64,000 nucleotides of DNA from positions 310,001 to 374,000 of the forward strand of contig NZ_JAOQNS010000004.1 of NCBI RefSeq assembly GCF_025961475.1, written 5' to 3'. A model generated the notes under the pieces. That model saw only the letters and a program-made list of their open reading frames with translations. It had not been told where the DNA came from and made no database searches. Position numbers and translations under genes: made by a program. Shown here in pieces: positions 48,585 through 57,018 of this stretch; position 1 is the first letter of the stretch, and the number at the start of each line of letters is the position of its first letter. Origin of the DNA: Rhodobium gokarnense (lineage in GTDB: Bacteria > Pseudomonadota > Alphaproteobacteria > Rhizobiales > Rhodobiaceae).

Positions 48585-48613
48585 GGGACCGGCGCCGCGC
48601 CGCCGGTCCCTTT
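48585..48613 (+). terminator. Hairpin between dctP and dctQ (system 2), partial terminator
   Basis: GGGACCGGCG (48585-48594) pairs perfectly with CGCCGGTCCC (48601-48610) around a 6-base loop, followed by only TTT. Such an intercistronic stem can stop part of the transcripts or protect the upstream message, giving more binding protein than permease. Confidence 0.65.
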
Positions 48614-48651
48614 GCGCGCGGACACCGGATCTCGAACCAGACGGGGGCTTC

Positions 48652-49185
48652 ATGGCGGCGATCGGCCGGACGCTGAGGCGCGTTCTCGACCTTCTCTATC
48701 TCGGCGGCGGCGTCATCGCGGCGCTCTTCATGATCGCCATCCTCGTCATCATCGTCCTGCAGATGCTGGCGCGCTGGACCGGCCACGTCTTTCCCGGCGC
48801 CACCGACTATGCCGGCTACTGCATGGCCGGGGCGTCGTTCTTCGCCTTCGCCTACGCGCTCAACCACGGCGCCCATATCCGCGTCTCGATCCTCCTCAAC
48901 GCGCTCGGCAAGCGTCGGCGCTGGCTGGAGATCTGGTGCTTTGCCATCGGGGCCGCGGCGGCGACCTATTTCGCCTGGTATGCCGTGCGCGGCACCTACT
49001 GGTCGCACAAGCTGAACGACATCAGCCAGGGGCTCGACGCGACGCCGGTCTGGATCCCGCAGCTCTCCATGGCGGCCGGAACGGTGCTCCTCGCCGTCGC
49101 CTTCTGGGATCACCTGATCCGCCTCCTCATCACCGGCCAGCACGGCATTACCGCCGACACGGTCGACCAGAGCCACGGCGAATAG
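48652..49185 (+). CDS. TRAP transporter small permease (DctQ), system 2
   Basis: This 177-residue, four-helix inner-membrane protein shows the DctQ features ILVIIVLQMLARWTG and LNHGAHIRVSILLNAL. ATG at 48652 follows ACGGGGGCTTC; the frame to 48577 would start inside the intercistronic hairpin. It lies 10 bases before the DctM gene. Confidence 0.92.
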   Translation: MAAIGRTLRRVLDLLYLGGGVIAALFMIAILVIIVLQMLARWTGHVFPGATDYAGYCMAGASFFAFAYALNHGAHIRVSILLNALGKRRRWLEIWCFAIGAAAATYFAWYAVRGTYWSHKLNDISQGLDATPVWIPQLSMAAGTVLLAVAFWDHLIRLLITGQHGITADTVDQSHGE

Positions 49186-49195
49186 GGGCGAACCC

Positions 49196-50509
49196 ATGGA
49201 ACAGCTTGCGCCGATCGCGATCTTCCTTTTCGTTCTTTTCCTCTTGCTCGGCACCGGGGTCTGGGTCGGGCTGGCGCTCCTCGGCGTCGCCTTCGTCGGC
49301 ATGGAGCTTTTCACCAGCCGCGGGCCCGGCGATGCCATGATCACCACGATCTGGACGTCGTCCTCGTCCTGGACGCTGACGGCGCTGCCGCTGTTCATCT
49401 GGATGGGCGAGATCCTCTACCGAACACGATTGTCCGAGGATATGTTCCGCGGCCTGTCGCCCTGGATGGCGCGGCTGCCGGGCGGGCTCATCCACACCAA
49501 CATCGTCGGCTGCACCGTGTTTGCCGCCGTCTCCGGATCGTCGGCGGCGACGCTGACGACCGTCGGCAAGATGTCGATCCCGGAGCTGCGCCAGCGCAAC
49601 TATCCCGAACACATGATCATCGGTACGCTCGCCGGCGCCGCCACGCTCGGCCTGATGATCCCGCCGTCGCTGACGCTTATCGTCTATGGCGTCTCGATCA
49701 ACGAATCCGTCACCAAGCTGTTCATGGCCGGCGTCCTTCCCGGCATCGTGCTGGCCGCCATGTTCATGACCTATGTGGCGGTCTACTCGAAAGTGGCGCG
49801 CAACTTCGACCCGACGCCCGACCCGGAGATGAGCCTCTGGGAGAAGCTGAAGAACTCGCGCTTCCTGATCCCGGTCATCTGCCTCATCCTGCTCGTCATC
49901 GGCTCCATGTATCTGGGCTTTGCGACGGCGACCGAAGCGGCCGCCTTCGGCGTCATCGGCTCGCTGGTACTCGCCGCCGGCCAGCGCTCGCTGACCTTTT
50001 CCACCTTCATCGAGAGCCTGATGGGCGCGACCCGGACCTCGGCGATGATCGCGCTCATCCTCGCCGGTGCCGCCTTCCTGTCGCTCTCCATGGGCTTCAC
50101 CGGCCTGCCGAGGAGCCTTGCCACCTTCATCGGTTCCATGGAGCTGACGCGGTTCGAGCTCCTGATGGCGCTCCTCGTCTTCTACATCGTGCTCGGCTGC
50201 TTCCTCGACGGCATCTCCTCGGTCGTTCTCACCATGGCCGTCATCGAGCCGATGATCCGGGCGGCCGGCATCGACGTCATCTGGTTCGGCATCTTCATCG
50301 TCGTCGTCGTGGAGATGGCGCAGATCACGCCGCCGATCGGCTTCAACCTCTTCGTCCTGCAGGGCATGACCGACCACGAGATGAACGTCATTGCCCGCGC
50401 CGCCTTTCCGATGTTCCTGATCATGGTGGTGATGGTCTTCGTGCTGATCGCGTTCCCCGACCTCGCCACCTGGCTGCCGGACAACATGCGCACGCGGCCG
50501 GGCGGCTAG
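49196..50509 (+). CDS. TRAP transporter large permease (DctM), system 2
   Basis: The 437-residue, about 12-helix protein has the DctM hallmarks NIVGCTVFAAVSGSSAATLT, LGLMIPPSLTLIVYG, ATATEAAAFGV and ITPPIGFNLFVLQG. It imports the acid bound by the system 2 DctP, coupled to sodium. The operon context (flavoprotein upstream) suggests an amino or keto acid. GGGGCG precedes the ATG. Confidence 0.95.
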   Translation: MEQLAPIAIFLFVLFLLLGTGVWVGLALLGVAFVGMELFTSRGPGDAMITTIWTSSSSWTLTALPLFIWMGEILYRTRLSEDMFRGLSPWMARLPGGLIHTNIVGCTVFAAVSGSSAATLTTVGKMSIPELRQRNYPEHMIIGTLAGAATLGLMIPPSLTLIVYGVSINESVTKLFMAGVLPGIVLAAMFMTYVAVYSKVARNFDPTPDPEMSLWEKLKNSRFLIPVICLILLVIGSMYLGFATATEAAAFGVIGSLVLAAGQRSLTFSTFIESLMGATRTSAMIALILAGAAFLSLSMGFTGLPRSLATFIGSMELTRFELLMALLVFYIVLGCFLDGISSVVLTMAVIEPMIRAAGIDVIWFGIFIVVVVEMAQITPPIGFNLFVLQGMTDHEMNVIARAAFPMFLIMVVMVFVLIAFPDLATWLPDNMRTRPGG

Positions 50510-50528
50510 CACGATGGGGGCAGGGCAC

Positions 50529-50564
50529 ATGAACGGGGCTGCCCGCCGGCGCGGCCGGCCATGA
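50529..50564 (+). CDS. Possible 11-codon leader ORF coupled to the BASS carrier
   Basis: ATG at 50529, preceded by GGGGGCAGGGCAC, opens MNGAARRRGRP and stops at TGA 50562-50564, which overlaps the carrier's ATG at 50561 as ATGA. The carrier itself lacks a ribosome site, so this mini-ORF may load ribosomes for it. Confidence 0.35.
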   Translation: MNGAARRRGRP

Positions 50565-51505
50565 TCGCGCGTCTCTTGCGCCTCCTTGCGGCGAACGGAC
50601 GGATGGTGCTCGTCGCCGGGCTCGTCTGCGGCGTCGGCCTGCCGGACCTTGCCGCGGCGATGAAGCCGTACCTGCCGGAGATCGTTGCCGCGCTCCTCTT
50701 CATCGCCGCGTTCCGGATCGGCCCGCGCGAGGCGGCGGGAAAGCTGCGCGACCTCGGTTCCGGCGCCGGCATCGTCGGGCTCTACCAGCTTCTCCTGCCG
50801 CTCGGCCTTGCCCTCGGTTTTCTGTTCCTTGGGGTTTCCGCGCCGCTTGCCGCCGGCCTCGTTTTGATGGCTGCAGCACCGTCGATTTCCGGCAGCCCGA
50901 ACCTGACGCTGCTTGCCGGCAGCGATCCGGCGCCGGCCCTCAGGCTCCTGCTGATGGGAACGGCGGCCGTGCCGCTGACGGTCGTTCCCGTCTTCTGGGT
51001 GACGCCGGCGCTCGGCGATGCGGGCGTCGTCGCGGCTGCGGCCTTGAGGCTCCTCGTCCTCATCCTCGGGGCGGGTGCGGCGGCCTTTGCGCTACGCCGG
51101 CTGATCCTGAAAAATCCGACGCCGGAGGCGCTGCAGGTCGTCGACGGCGTCTCCGCCCTGGCGCTCGCCATTGCCGTCGTCGGCCTGATGGCCGCGGTCG
51201 GCCCGGCGCTCCGCGAGGAGCCCTTGCGGCTTGCCGCCACGCTCGCTTTCGCCTTTGCCGCCAATTTCGGGCTTCAGATCGCCGCCTTCGTGATCCTCGG
51301 CGCGCTCGGCGTTAAGCGCGAGCGGGTGGCGTTTTCCATCGTCGCCGGCAACCGCAACATCGCGCTCTTTCTGACCGCGCTTCCGGCGGCGATCACCGAC
51401 CCGCTGCTCCTCTTCATCGGCTGCTACCAGATCCCCATGTACCTGACGCCGCTGATTCTCGGCCGGCTCTACGCCGGGGCGAACGCCGACGGCCCCCGGG
51501 CATGA
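50561..51505 (+). CDS. BASS-family (bile acid:sodium symporter-like) transporter
   Basis: The 314-residue membrane protein has about nine or ten hydrophobic helices. APSISGSPNLTLLAGSD and FSIVAGNRNIALFLTALP are the two discontinuous helix regions of the family that bind sodium and substrate. Relatives carry bile acids, pantothenate, pyruvate or aromatic acids. It follows the TRAP system in the same direction. The substrate is unknown. Confidence 0.82.
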   Translation: MIARLLRLLAANGRMVLVAGLVCGVGLPDLAAAMKPYLPEIVAALLFIAAFRIGPREAAGKLRDLGSGAGIVGLYQLLLPLGLALGFLFLGVSAPLAAGLVLMAAAPSISGSPNLTLLAGSDPAPALRLLLMGTAAVPLTVVPVFWVTPALGDAGVVAAAALRLLVLILGAGAAAFALRRLILKNPTPEALQVVDGVSALALAIAVVGLMAAVGPALREEPLRLAATLAFAFAANFGLQIAAFVILGALGVKRERVAFSIVAGNRNIALFLTALPAAITDPLLLFIGCYQIPMYLTPLILGRLYAGANADGPRA

Positions 51506-51509
51506 AAAC

Positions 51510-51533
51510 GGGCCGGCGCTGTCCCGCCGGCCC
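51510..51533 (-). terminator. Terminator of the small secreted-protein gene
   Basis: GGGCCGGCG (51510-51518) pairs with CGCCGGCCC (51525-51533) around a 6-base loop. On the minus strand it is followed by GTTTTC. It lies 25 bases after that gene's stop and also at the end of the convergent carrier gene. Confidence 0.7.
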
Positions 51534-51558
51534 GCAGATGCAGCACAACGTGGCGCCG

Positions 51559-51816
51559 TTAGTGGGTCTTGGCGAAACGCATGCCGCGCTTCACCTCGTC
51601 GATCGCCATGTCGGTCAACTGGATCGCCTTGACCCGGTGGCCGCCCTTGTTGCGGCTGGCCTTTTCCAGCTCCCTGCGGGCCTCGAGCAGGTGCTGGATG
51701 GCGCGCTCCATGAAGACCTGCCGGTTGTTGCCGGCAAAGGACGGGGCGGACTGCAGGGCAATGGCGCCTCCGAGGAGGGCGGCAAGGGCAAGGACGCGAG
51801 CGGTCGAAAAATTCAT
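51559..51816 (-). CDS. Small secreted helical protein, unknown function
   Basis: The 85-residue protein has a signal peptide (about residues 1-28, cut after SFA) and a mature part of about 57 residues that is largely helical and basic (HLLEARRELEKASRNKGGHR, VKRGMRFAKTH). No family was recognised; small periplasmic proteins of this pattern are common in Hyphomicrobiales. A terminator follows directly. It stands alone between the carrier and the Nudix gene. Confidence 0.75.
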   Translation of the reverse strand: MNFSTARVLALAALLGGAIALQSAPSFAGNNRQVFMERAIQHLLEARRELEKASRNKGGHRVKAIQLTDMAIDEVKRGMRFAKTH

Positions 51817-51909
51817 CGTGCGATTCTCCGTGAGATCGTTGCAAGGCGCACAGTCTGACGGCCAATCTGGTTGCGATTGTATTGACGACGCGGGCTGGCC
51901 GTGAAGTAC

Positions 51910-52359
51910 CTAACGGCCGCCGAGCACGGCCGCCTGCCGCGCGACCTCGGCGACGTCGAGGCTGAGGGCGAGGCCGGCGTCCTCCAGCTCGTCGAGGCGG
52001 AACCAGCGCGCCTCCAGCGCGTCGTCGCCGGCGACCGGCGTTCCCGCAACGAAATCGCACAGGACGGCGATCAGCACGTAGTGGCGGCGCAGCCGTCCGT
52101 CGCCGTCCTTGTCGAAGGCGTCGACCGCGGTGAAGACATCCCTGGTGCGGCCCTCGATCCCGGTCTCTTCGAAAAGCTCGCGGACGGCGGCCCGCTCGAT
52201 CGGCTCTCCGGCCTCGATCTTGCCGCCGGGAAAGCCCCAGCGGCCGGCGTCGGGCGGGTTGGCGCGGCGGACCAGGAGGATGCGGTCCTGGTGCCAGACG
52301 GCGGCAATCGTCGCCGGGATCGGGTAGGGGTGAGCGGTCGTGTCTGTGGTGTCGGGCAT
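51910..52359 (-). CDS. Nudix hydrolase
   Basis: The 149-residue protein carries a full Nudix box, [20 protein letters not shown] then ETGIE, within GRWGFPGG. The family cleaves nucleoside diphosphates linked to another group, such as ADP-ribose or damaged nucleotides. Substrate choice cannot be told. It ends shortly before the small secreted protein's start and lies 30 bases after the LysR gene on the same strand. Confidence 0.9.
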   Translation of the reverse strand: MPDTTDTTAHPYPIPATIAAVWHQDRILLVRRANPPDAGRWGFPGGKIEAGEPIERAAVRELFEETGIEGRTRDVFTAVDAFDKDGDGRLRRHYVLIAVLCDFVAGTPVAGDDALEARWFRLDELEDAGLALSLDVAEVARQAAVLGGR

Positions 52360-52389
52360 GCGCGTGTTTTCAGGCCTTTTGCGACGTGG

Positions 52390-53256
52390 TCAGGAAGGAA
52401 CGACCCGCGCCAGCGTCTCGGTCTTCAGCAGCGCGCAGAGGTCGGCGGCGGCCCCGGGCGCGTTGTCGGAGCGGAGCATCTTCAGGTCGATGGCGGGGAG
52501 TGGCGGCAGGCCGGCATCGTCGCCGAGGCAGACGATGTCGGCGGGCACGCCGTGGCCGGTGCGCACGGCGATGCCGAGGCCGGAGCGCAGCGCGCCCCAG
52601 ATGCCGGGCAGGCTCGGCGTCGTCACCGCGGCGCGCCAGCGCCTTTCCGCCCGGTCGAGGGCGGCGAGTGCCGCCTGGCGGAACAGGCACGGATGGTCGA
52701 AGAGGACGAGGGGGACCGGGTCGTCCGTCGGGGCGCAGCTCTTATGGGCGAGCCAGCGCATGGGCATTGTCCCGAGACGCGTCCCGTCGCCAGCGGTCCC
52801 CTCGGGGAAGAAGACGATGGCACCGTCGAGGCGGCCGGCGCGGACCTCGTCCGGCAACAGATGGTTCGGGCCGGCGCGGACGTCCACATGGACCTGCGGG
52901 TGCTGCTCGGAGAACGTCGCCAGCGTCGCCGGCATGACGTCGTCGAAGAAATCCTGCGGCAGGCCGAGGCGCACCGTCGTCGGCAGGGTCGCCGCGCCGA
53001 GCGCCCGGGCCGCCTCGTCGTTGAGGGCGACGATCCGCCGTGCATAGGCGGCGAGCGCCTCTCCGGCCTCGGTCGGCACCAGGCCGCGTCCCTTGCGCTC
53101 GAACAGCCGTGTGCCGGCCTGCTGCTCCAGCTTCTTCAACTGCATGCTGACGGCCGATTGGGAGCGGCCGAGGCGCACCGCGGCCCGGGCGAAGCTGCCG
53201 AGTTCCAGGCCAGCCACCATGGTGCGCAGGGCGTCGATGTCGAAGGTGGAATTCAC
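52390..53256 (-). CDS. LysR-family transcriptional regulator
   Basis: The 288-residue regulator has the usual winged HTH (FDIDALRTMVAGLELGSFAR, LGRSQSAVSMQLKKLEQQ) and an effector domain. GTG at 53256 gives the common short N-terminus; an in-frame TTG at 53283 is an alternative and neither has a clear ribosome site. It is divergent from an MFS gene, its probable target. TTCGAA within GCTATTCGAAAG (near 53291-53302) is a possible binding half. Confidence 0.88.
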   Translation of the reverse strand: MNSTFDIDALRTMVAGLELGSFARAAVRLGRSQSAVSMQLKKLEQQAGTRLFERKGRGLVPTEAGEALAAYARRIVALNDEAARALGAATLPTTVRLGLPQDFFDDVMPATLATFSEQHPQVHVDVRAGPNHLLPDEVRAGRLDGAIVFFPEGTAGDGTRLGTMPMRWLAHKSCAPTDDPVPLVLFDHPCLFRQAALAALDRAERRWRAAVTTPSLPGIWGALRSGLGIAVRTGHGVPADIVCLGDDAGLPPLPAIDLKMLRSDNAPGAAADLCALLKTETLARVVPS

Positions 53257-53391
53257 TTCAGGAAACCGAATATGTGACTTCAATCATTTTCGCTATTCGA
53301 AAGTCTAGGATGTTGCTAGCCTTGCGGTCAATACCGCGGAGCGGCGTTCCCGTGCGCCACAACGGGCAGGACGAAAGGCGACGGACGAAAC

Positions 53392-54651
53392 ATGGCGACG
53401 ACTTCGGAGACAACGGCCGACAGCAATCGGGATGCACTGATCATCGTCATTGCGGGCGGTATCGTGCTGGCGCTCGCCTTTGGCGTCAGGTCCGTTTTCG
53501 GCGGCATCGTCGAACCCTTGTCGGCCGATCTCTTCGGCGGCCGGATCGACGTCTTTTCCCTGTCGATCGCGATCCAGAACCTCGTCTGGGGGCTCGCCCA
53601 GCCGGCCTTCGGCATGGTCGCCGACCGCTTCGGCGACCGGCGGGCACTGTGGCTCGGCTTTGCCTGCTATGTGGCCGGGATGCTGATCTGCGTCGTCGGG
53701 ACGAGCCCGCTCGCCCAGCACATGGGCGCGGGCGTCCTCGTCGGCATGGGGATTTCGGGCACGGCCTTCGGCACCGTCCTTGCCGTCGTCGGCCGGGCGG
53801 CGCCGGAGGAAAAGCGCGCGAGTTATCTCGGCATTGCGTCGGCCATCGGCTCGGCCGGGCAGGTCGCGCTGCCGCTCCTGGTTGCCTGGCTGATCGAATT
53901 CCTCGACTGGCGGATGACGCTCGTTTTCATCACGGCGATGCTGGCGCCGATGGCGCTGTGCATTCCGCTGCTGAAGGTCCGCACGGGCGCAGCGGCTGCG
54001 GCGACGCCCGATGCGGAGGCGATGACCCGCACGGTCCGCCAGGCCTTCGGGCATTCAAGCTATCTGCTGCTCGCCGCCGGCTTCTTCGTCTGCGGCTTCC
54101 ATCTCGCCTTCATCACCGCGCATCTGCCGAACTATGTGCAGAATTTCTGCATGTCGACGGCGTCGGCCGCGGAGCTTCGGGCGCTCGGGCTCAGGGCGCT
54201 GGCGCTCGCGGGCCTTGCCAACATCTTCGGCACGCTGTTCGCCTCGCGGCTCGGGACGCGGTTCCCGAAGCCCTATGTGCTGGCCGCGATCTATGCGCTG
54301 CGGGCCGTCGTCATCCTCGTCTTCATCACGCTGCCGGTGACGCCGGCCTCGGTGATGGTCTTTGCGCTCGTCATGGGGGTGTTGTGGCTTTCCACCGTGC
54401 CGCTGACCAGCGCGCTGGTGCTGACCATGTTCGGGCCGCGGGCGATGGGAACGCTGTTCGGCTTCGTGTTCCTGTCCCACCAGCTCGGCAGCTTCGTCGG
54501 GGTCTGGCTCGGCGGTGTGTTCTTTGAACGCACCGGCAGCTACGACCAGGTCTGGTACCTGGCGATCGCCCTCGGCGTGCTCTCCGCGATCGCGCATCTG
54601 GTCGTGCAGGAGCGCGCGGCGCCGCGGCCGGGGCTGGCTTTCGGCGGGTGA
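53392..54651 (+). CDS. MFS transporter (about 12 helices)
   Basis: The 419-residue protein has 12 hydrophobic helices and the MFS loop GMVADRFGDRRALWLG between helices 2 and 3. The sequence pattern resembles monocarboxylate/oxalate-type MFS carriers (SVFGGIVEPLSADLFGGRID opening). It lies 135 bases from the divergent LysR gene. Substrate unknown; an organic acid is likely. Confidence 0.87.
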   Translation: MATTSETTADSNRDALIIVIAGGIVLALAFGVRSVFGGIVEPLSADLFGGRIDVFSLSIAIQNLVWGLAQPAFGMVADRFGDRRALWLGFACYVAGMLICVVGTSPLAQHMGAGVLVGMGISGTAFGTVLAVVGRAAPEEKRASYLGIASAIGSAGQVALPLLVAWLIEFLDWRMTLVFITAMLAPMALCIPLLKVRTGAAAAATPDAEAMTRTVRQAFGHSSYLLLAAGFFVCGFHLAFITAHLPNYVQNFCMSTASAAELRALGLRALALAGLANIFGTLFASRLGTRFPKPYVLAAIYALRAVVILVFITLPVTPASVMVFALVMGVLWLSTVPLTSALVLTMFGPRAMGTLFGFVFLSHQLGSFVGVWLGGVFFERTGSYDQVWYLAIALGVLSAIAHLVVQERAAPRPGLAFGG

Positions 54652-54661
54652 GGGATCCCGC

Positions 54662-54982
54662 TCAGGCCTGTTGACCCTTCAGGCCGTCGAGGAAGTCGGC
54701 GTTGGGGCAGATATCGCAATAGGCCGGCTTTTCCTCCGTCTCCATGCGCTCCAGGCAGGTGTCGTAGTGCTGGCAGTTCATGCACTGGCGGGCGCAGGCG
54801 ACGAGTTCGTCCTCCAGGCCGTGATCGACGACACGCTTCATCTCAAGGCCGTGCCGGTCCATCATTTCGCCGAGCACCACCTCGCGCCGGGTCTTCATCC
54901 GTTTCCTCAGCCGGTCGACGACGAGATATCCGGCTGTCGCCAGCACCAGGATCGTGACCAGGGCCCAACCAAACGACTCCAT
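54662..54982 (-). CDS. Small Cys-rich membrane-anchored protein, DUF6455-like
   Basis: The 106-residue protein has one N-terminal membrane helix (residues 5-22) and a soluble part with six cysteines: Cys63, 67, 70 and 76 (in ACARQCMNCQHYDTC) and Cys89 and 92 (in YCDICPN). The spacing suggests metal or Fe-S binding. The pattern fits the DUF6455 domain, whose role is unknown. An FNR/FixK-type box and a -10 element precede it, so expression under low oxygen is likely. Confidence 0.8.
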   Translation of the reverse strand: MESFGWALVTILVLATAGYLVVDRLRKRMKTRREVVLGEMMDRHGLEMKRVVDHGLEDELVACARQCMNCQHYDTCLERMETEEKPAYCDICPNADFLDGLKGQQA

Positions 54983-55003
54983 TCTCTACCTTCCATCTAT
55001 TTA

Positions 55004-55021
55004 TTAGATTTCTAAGTTATA
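55004..55021 (-). promoter_or_regulatory. -10 element plus SlyA-like palindrome before the DUF6455 gene
   Basis: On the minus strand TATAAC (55021-55016) is directly followed by TTAGAAATCTAA (55015-55004), identical to one of the two operators at the pht promoter (61070-61081). It would cover the transcription start, as expected for a repressor site. Confidence 0.5.
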
Positions 55022-55043
55022 GGTGCGGCGCCCCGTTGCGGCG

Positions 55044-55057
55044 TTGATCCAGGTCAA
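55044..55057 (-). promoter_or_regulatory. FNR/FixK-type binding site
   Basis: TTGATCCAGGTCAA matches TTGAT-N4-ATCAA at 9 of 10 defined positions. Its centre lies about 41 bases upstream of the start site predicted from the TATAAC -10, the class II activation position. Confidence 0.6.
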
Positions 55058-55089
55058 TCGGCACTACCGGCGTCGCCGATGGCCGCGGC

Positions 55090-57018
55090 CTATTTGGCCG
55101 CGACCGCCTTGTCGTCACCCGCGGCGGCGACGCGCCGCGAATGCATGTAGACGATGCTGAGGATCGTGCCGACGGAGGCGATGCCGAGGAGGGAGACCGC
55201 TGCAACCGGCGCAACGGCGGCAATACCCGACGCAACGAGCGCGATGCGCAACAACCACGCCATGCCGGCCCCGCCCGGAAAGCAGACCCACTCCAGGGAG
55301 ACCGCGATGGCCGAGGCCGCGCAGACCCCGCCGAGGCTCGCCAGCACCACCGAGGCCGGGTCGGCGAGACCGAGGATCGCCGGGTTCCACAGGAACACGA
55401 AGGGCAGCAGGAAGCCGACGGCGGCAAGCCGGACGGCATCGACGGCGATGATGATCGGGTCCTCCTGGGCGATCGCGGCCGCCGCCAGCGCGGCAACGGC
55501 GATCGGCGGCGTCAGCGCCGACAGGATCGCGAAATAGAGCAGGAACATGTGGCTCTGGAAGTCGGGATAGCCGATCTTGGCGAGCGCCGGGCCGACGAGG
55601 ACGGCGGCGAGGATGTAAGCCGACGGCGTCGGCATGCCGAGGCCGAGGATGATGGTGACGACCGCGGCGATGACCAGCGTCAGCACGTCGACGCCGGAGG
55701 TGACCATCAGGATGACGTTCGCCGCCTTCATGCCGAGGCCGGTCATCGACAACCCGCCGATGACGAGGCCTGCGGCGGCGCAGGCGCCGGCGACCGGAAG
55801 AATGCGCAGCGTCGTTTCGCCGAGGCCCTCGATGATCTGCCAGGGCGTCATCCGCGTGCCGGAGGTCATGAAACTGGCGACGATGACGGCGAGCGTGCCG
55901 GCGCCCGCGGTGAAGACCGGCGAATAGCCGACCATCAGCACGCCGACGATGACGCCGATCGGGATCAGATAGGGCCAGCCCTGCCGCATCGTCTCGGCGA
56001 GCGGCGGCACGTCGTCCTCATAGGGGCGCAGATTGTGGCGCACGGAGCGGAAATGGACCTGCAGGAAGATGCCGAGATAGTAGAGGAGGGCGGGGATGAT
56101 CGCCGCATAGACGATCTCCCGGTAGGGCGTTCCGGTGTACTCCGCGAGGATAAACGCGGCCGAGCCCATGATCGGCGGCATGGCGCTGCCGCCCGTGGAG
56201 GCCGCGACCTCGACGGCGCCGGCAAAGCGCTTCTTGTAGCCGAGGCGTTCCATGATCGGGATGGTGATGGAGCCGGTGGCGACGACGTCGGAGGTCGGGC
56301 TGCCGGACATGGTGCCGTAAAGGCCGGAGGAGATGACGGCGACCTTGGCCGGCCCGCCCGGGCTCTTGCCGGTCAGCGAGGCGGCCAGGTTGAAGAAGAA
56401 ATTTCCGCCGCCCGCCTTCGACAGCAGCGTGCCGAAGAGGACGAACAGGAAGACATAGCTGGCGACGACCTGGATCGGGACGCCGAACAGCCCGTCGGTC
56501 GTGAAGATGAGGATGTCGAGCAGGTAGGAAAAGCTCGAAATGCCGTGCCCGAAGGGCGGCGGCAGCAGATATCCGAACTGGTTGTAGATCAGGAACAGGC
56601 CGACGACCATGGTGAGGCCCAGGCCCGTCGTGCGCCGCGTCGCCTCAAGGGTCAGGAAGAGGAGCGCCGAGCCGAAGAAGAACTGCGCCGTGGTGAAGGG
56701 CTGCAGCAGCGATATCCGGTCGGAAATCTCCTTGGCGTTGAGGAAGAAGAAGATCCCGGCGGCAAGGCTGAGCGCCGCCAGCGCCCAGTCGAGATAGGTC
56801 GGCCGGTTCGGCGCCCGCGGCGAGTGGCCGATGACGACGAACAGCAGCGTGTAGATGCTCGAGACGAACAGGATCCCCAGCACCAGCGGATCGGAAATGA
56901 CGAAGATGTTCGCGTAGATCACCCAGCATGCGAAGGCCGCAGCGACGAGGGTGAGCACGGTCAGCGGGGCACCCTTGAAGATGCGCCGCCGACCCGTTGC
57001 GAGGAACGAGACACTCAC
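55090..57018 (-). CDS. TAXI-type TRAP transporter, fused permease
   Basis: The 642-residue protein fuses the small (DctQ-like, four helices at the N-terminus) and large (DctM-like) permeases, as is usual for TAXI-TRAP systems. SSGLYGTMSGSPTSDVVATG, TGGSAMPPIMGSAAFILAEY and LGLGMPTPSAYILA are family hallmarks. It overlaps the binding-protein gene by 4 bases. Location beside the phthalate genes makes phthalate or a related acid a reasonable substrate, but ALDH lies between. Confidence 0.94.
   Translation of the reverse strand: MSVSFLATGRRRIFKGAPLTVLTLVAAAFACWVIYANIFVISDPLVLGILFVSSIYTLLFVVIGHSPRAPNRPTYLDWALAALSLAAGIFFFLNAKEISDRISLLQPFTTAQFFFGSALLFLTLEATRRTTGLGLTMVVGLFLIYNQFGYLLPPPFGHGISSFSYLLDILIFTTDGLFGVPIQVVASYVFLFVLFGTLLSKAGGGNFFFNLAASLTGKSPGGPAKVAVISSGLYGTMSGSPTSDVVATGSITIPIMERLGYKKRFAGAVEVAASTGGSAMPPIMGSAAFILAEYTGTPYREIVYAAIIPALLYYLGIFLQVHFRSVRHNLRPYEDDVPPLAETMRQGWPYLIPIGVIVGVLMVGYSPVFTAGAGTLAVIVASFMTSGTRMTPWQIIEGLGETTLRILPVAGACAAAGLVIGGLSMTGLGMKAANVILMVTSGVDVLTLVIAAVVTIILGLGMPTPSAYILAAVLVGPALAKIGYPDFQSHMFLLYFAILSALTPPIAVAALAAAAIAQEDPIIIAVDAVRLAAVGFLLPFVFLWNPAILGLADPASVVLASLGGVCAASAIAVSLEWVCFPGGAGMAWLLRIALVASGIAAVAPVAAVSLLGIASVGTILSIVYMHSRRVAAAGDDKAVAAK

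Noticed and set aside
55004-55015. Irr ICE-box
   Set aside because: The ICE box has TTAGAA and TTCTAA arms separated by three bases. Here the arms are TTAGA and TCTAA separated by two, so the SlyA/MarR form fits better.
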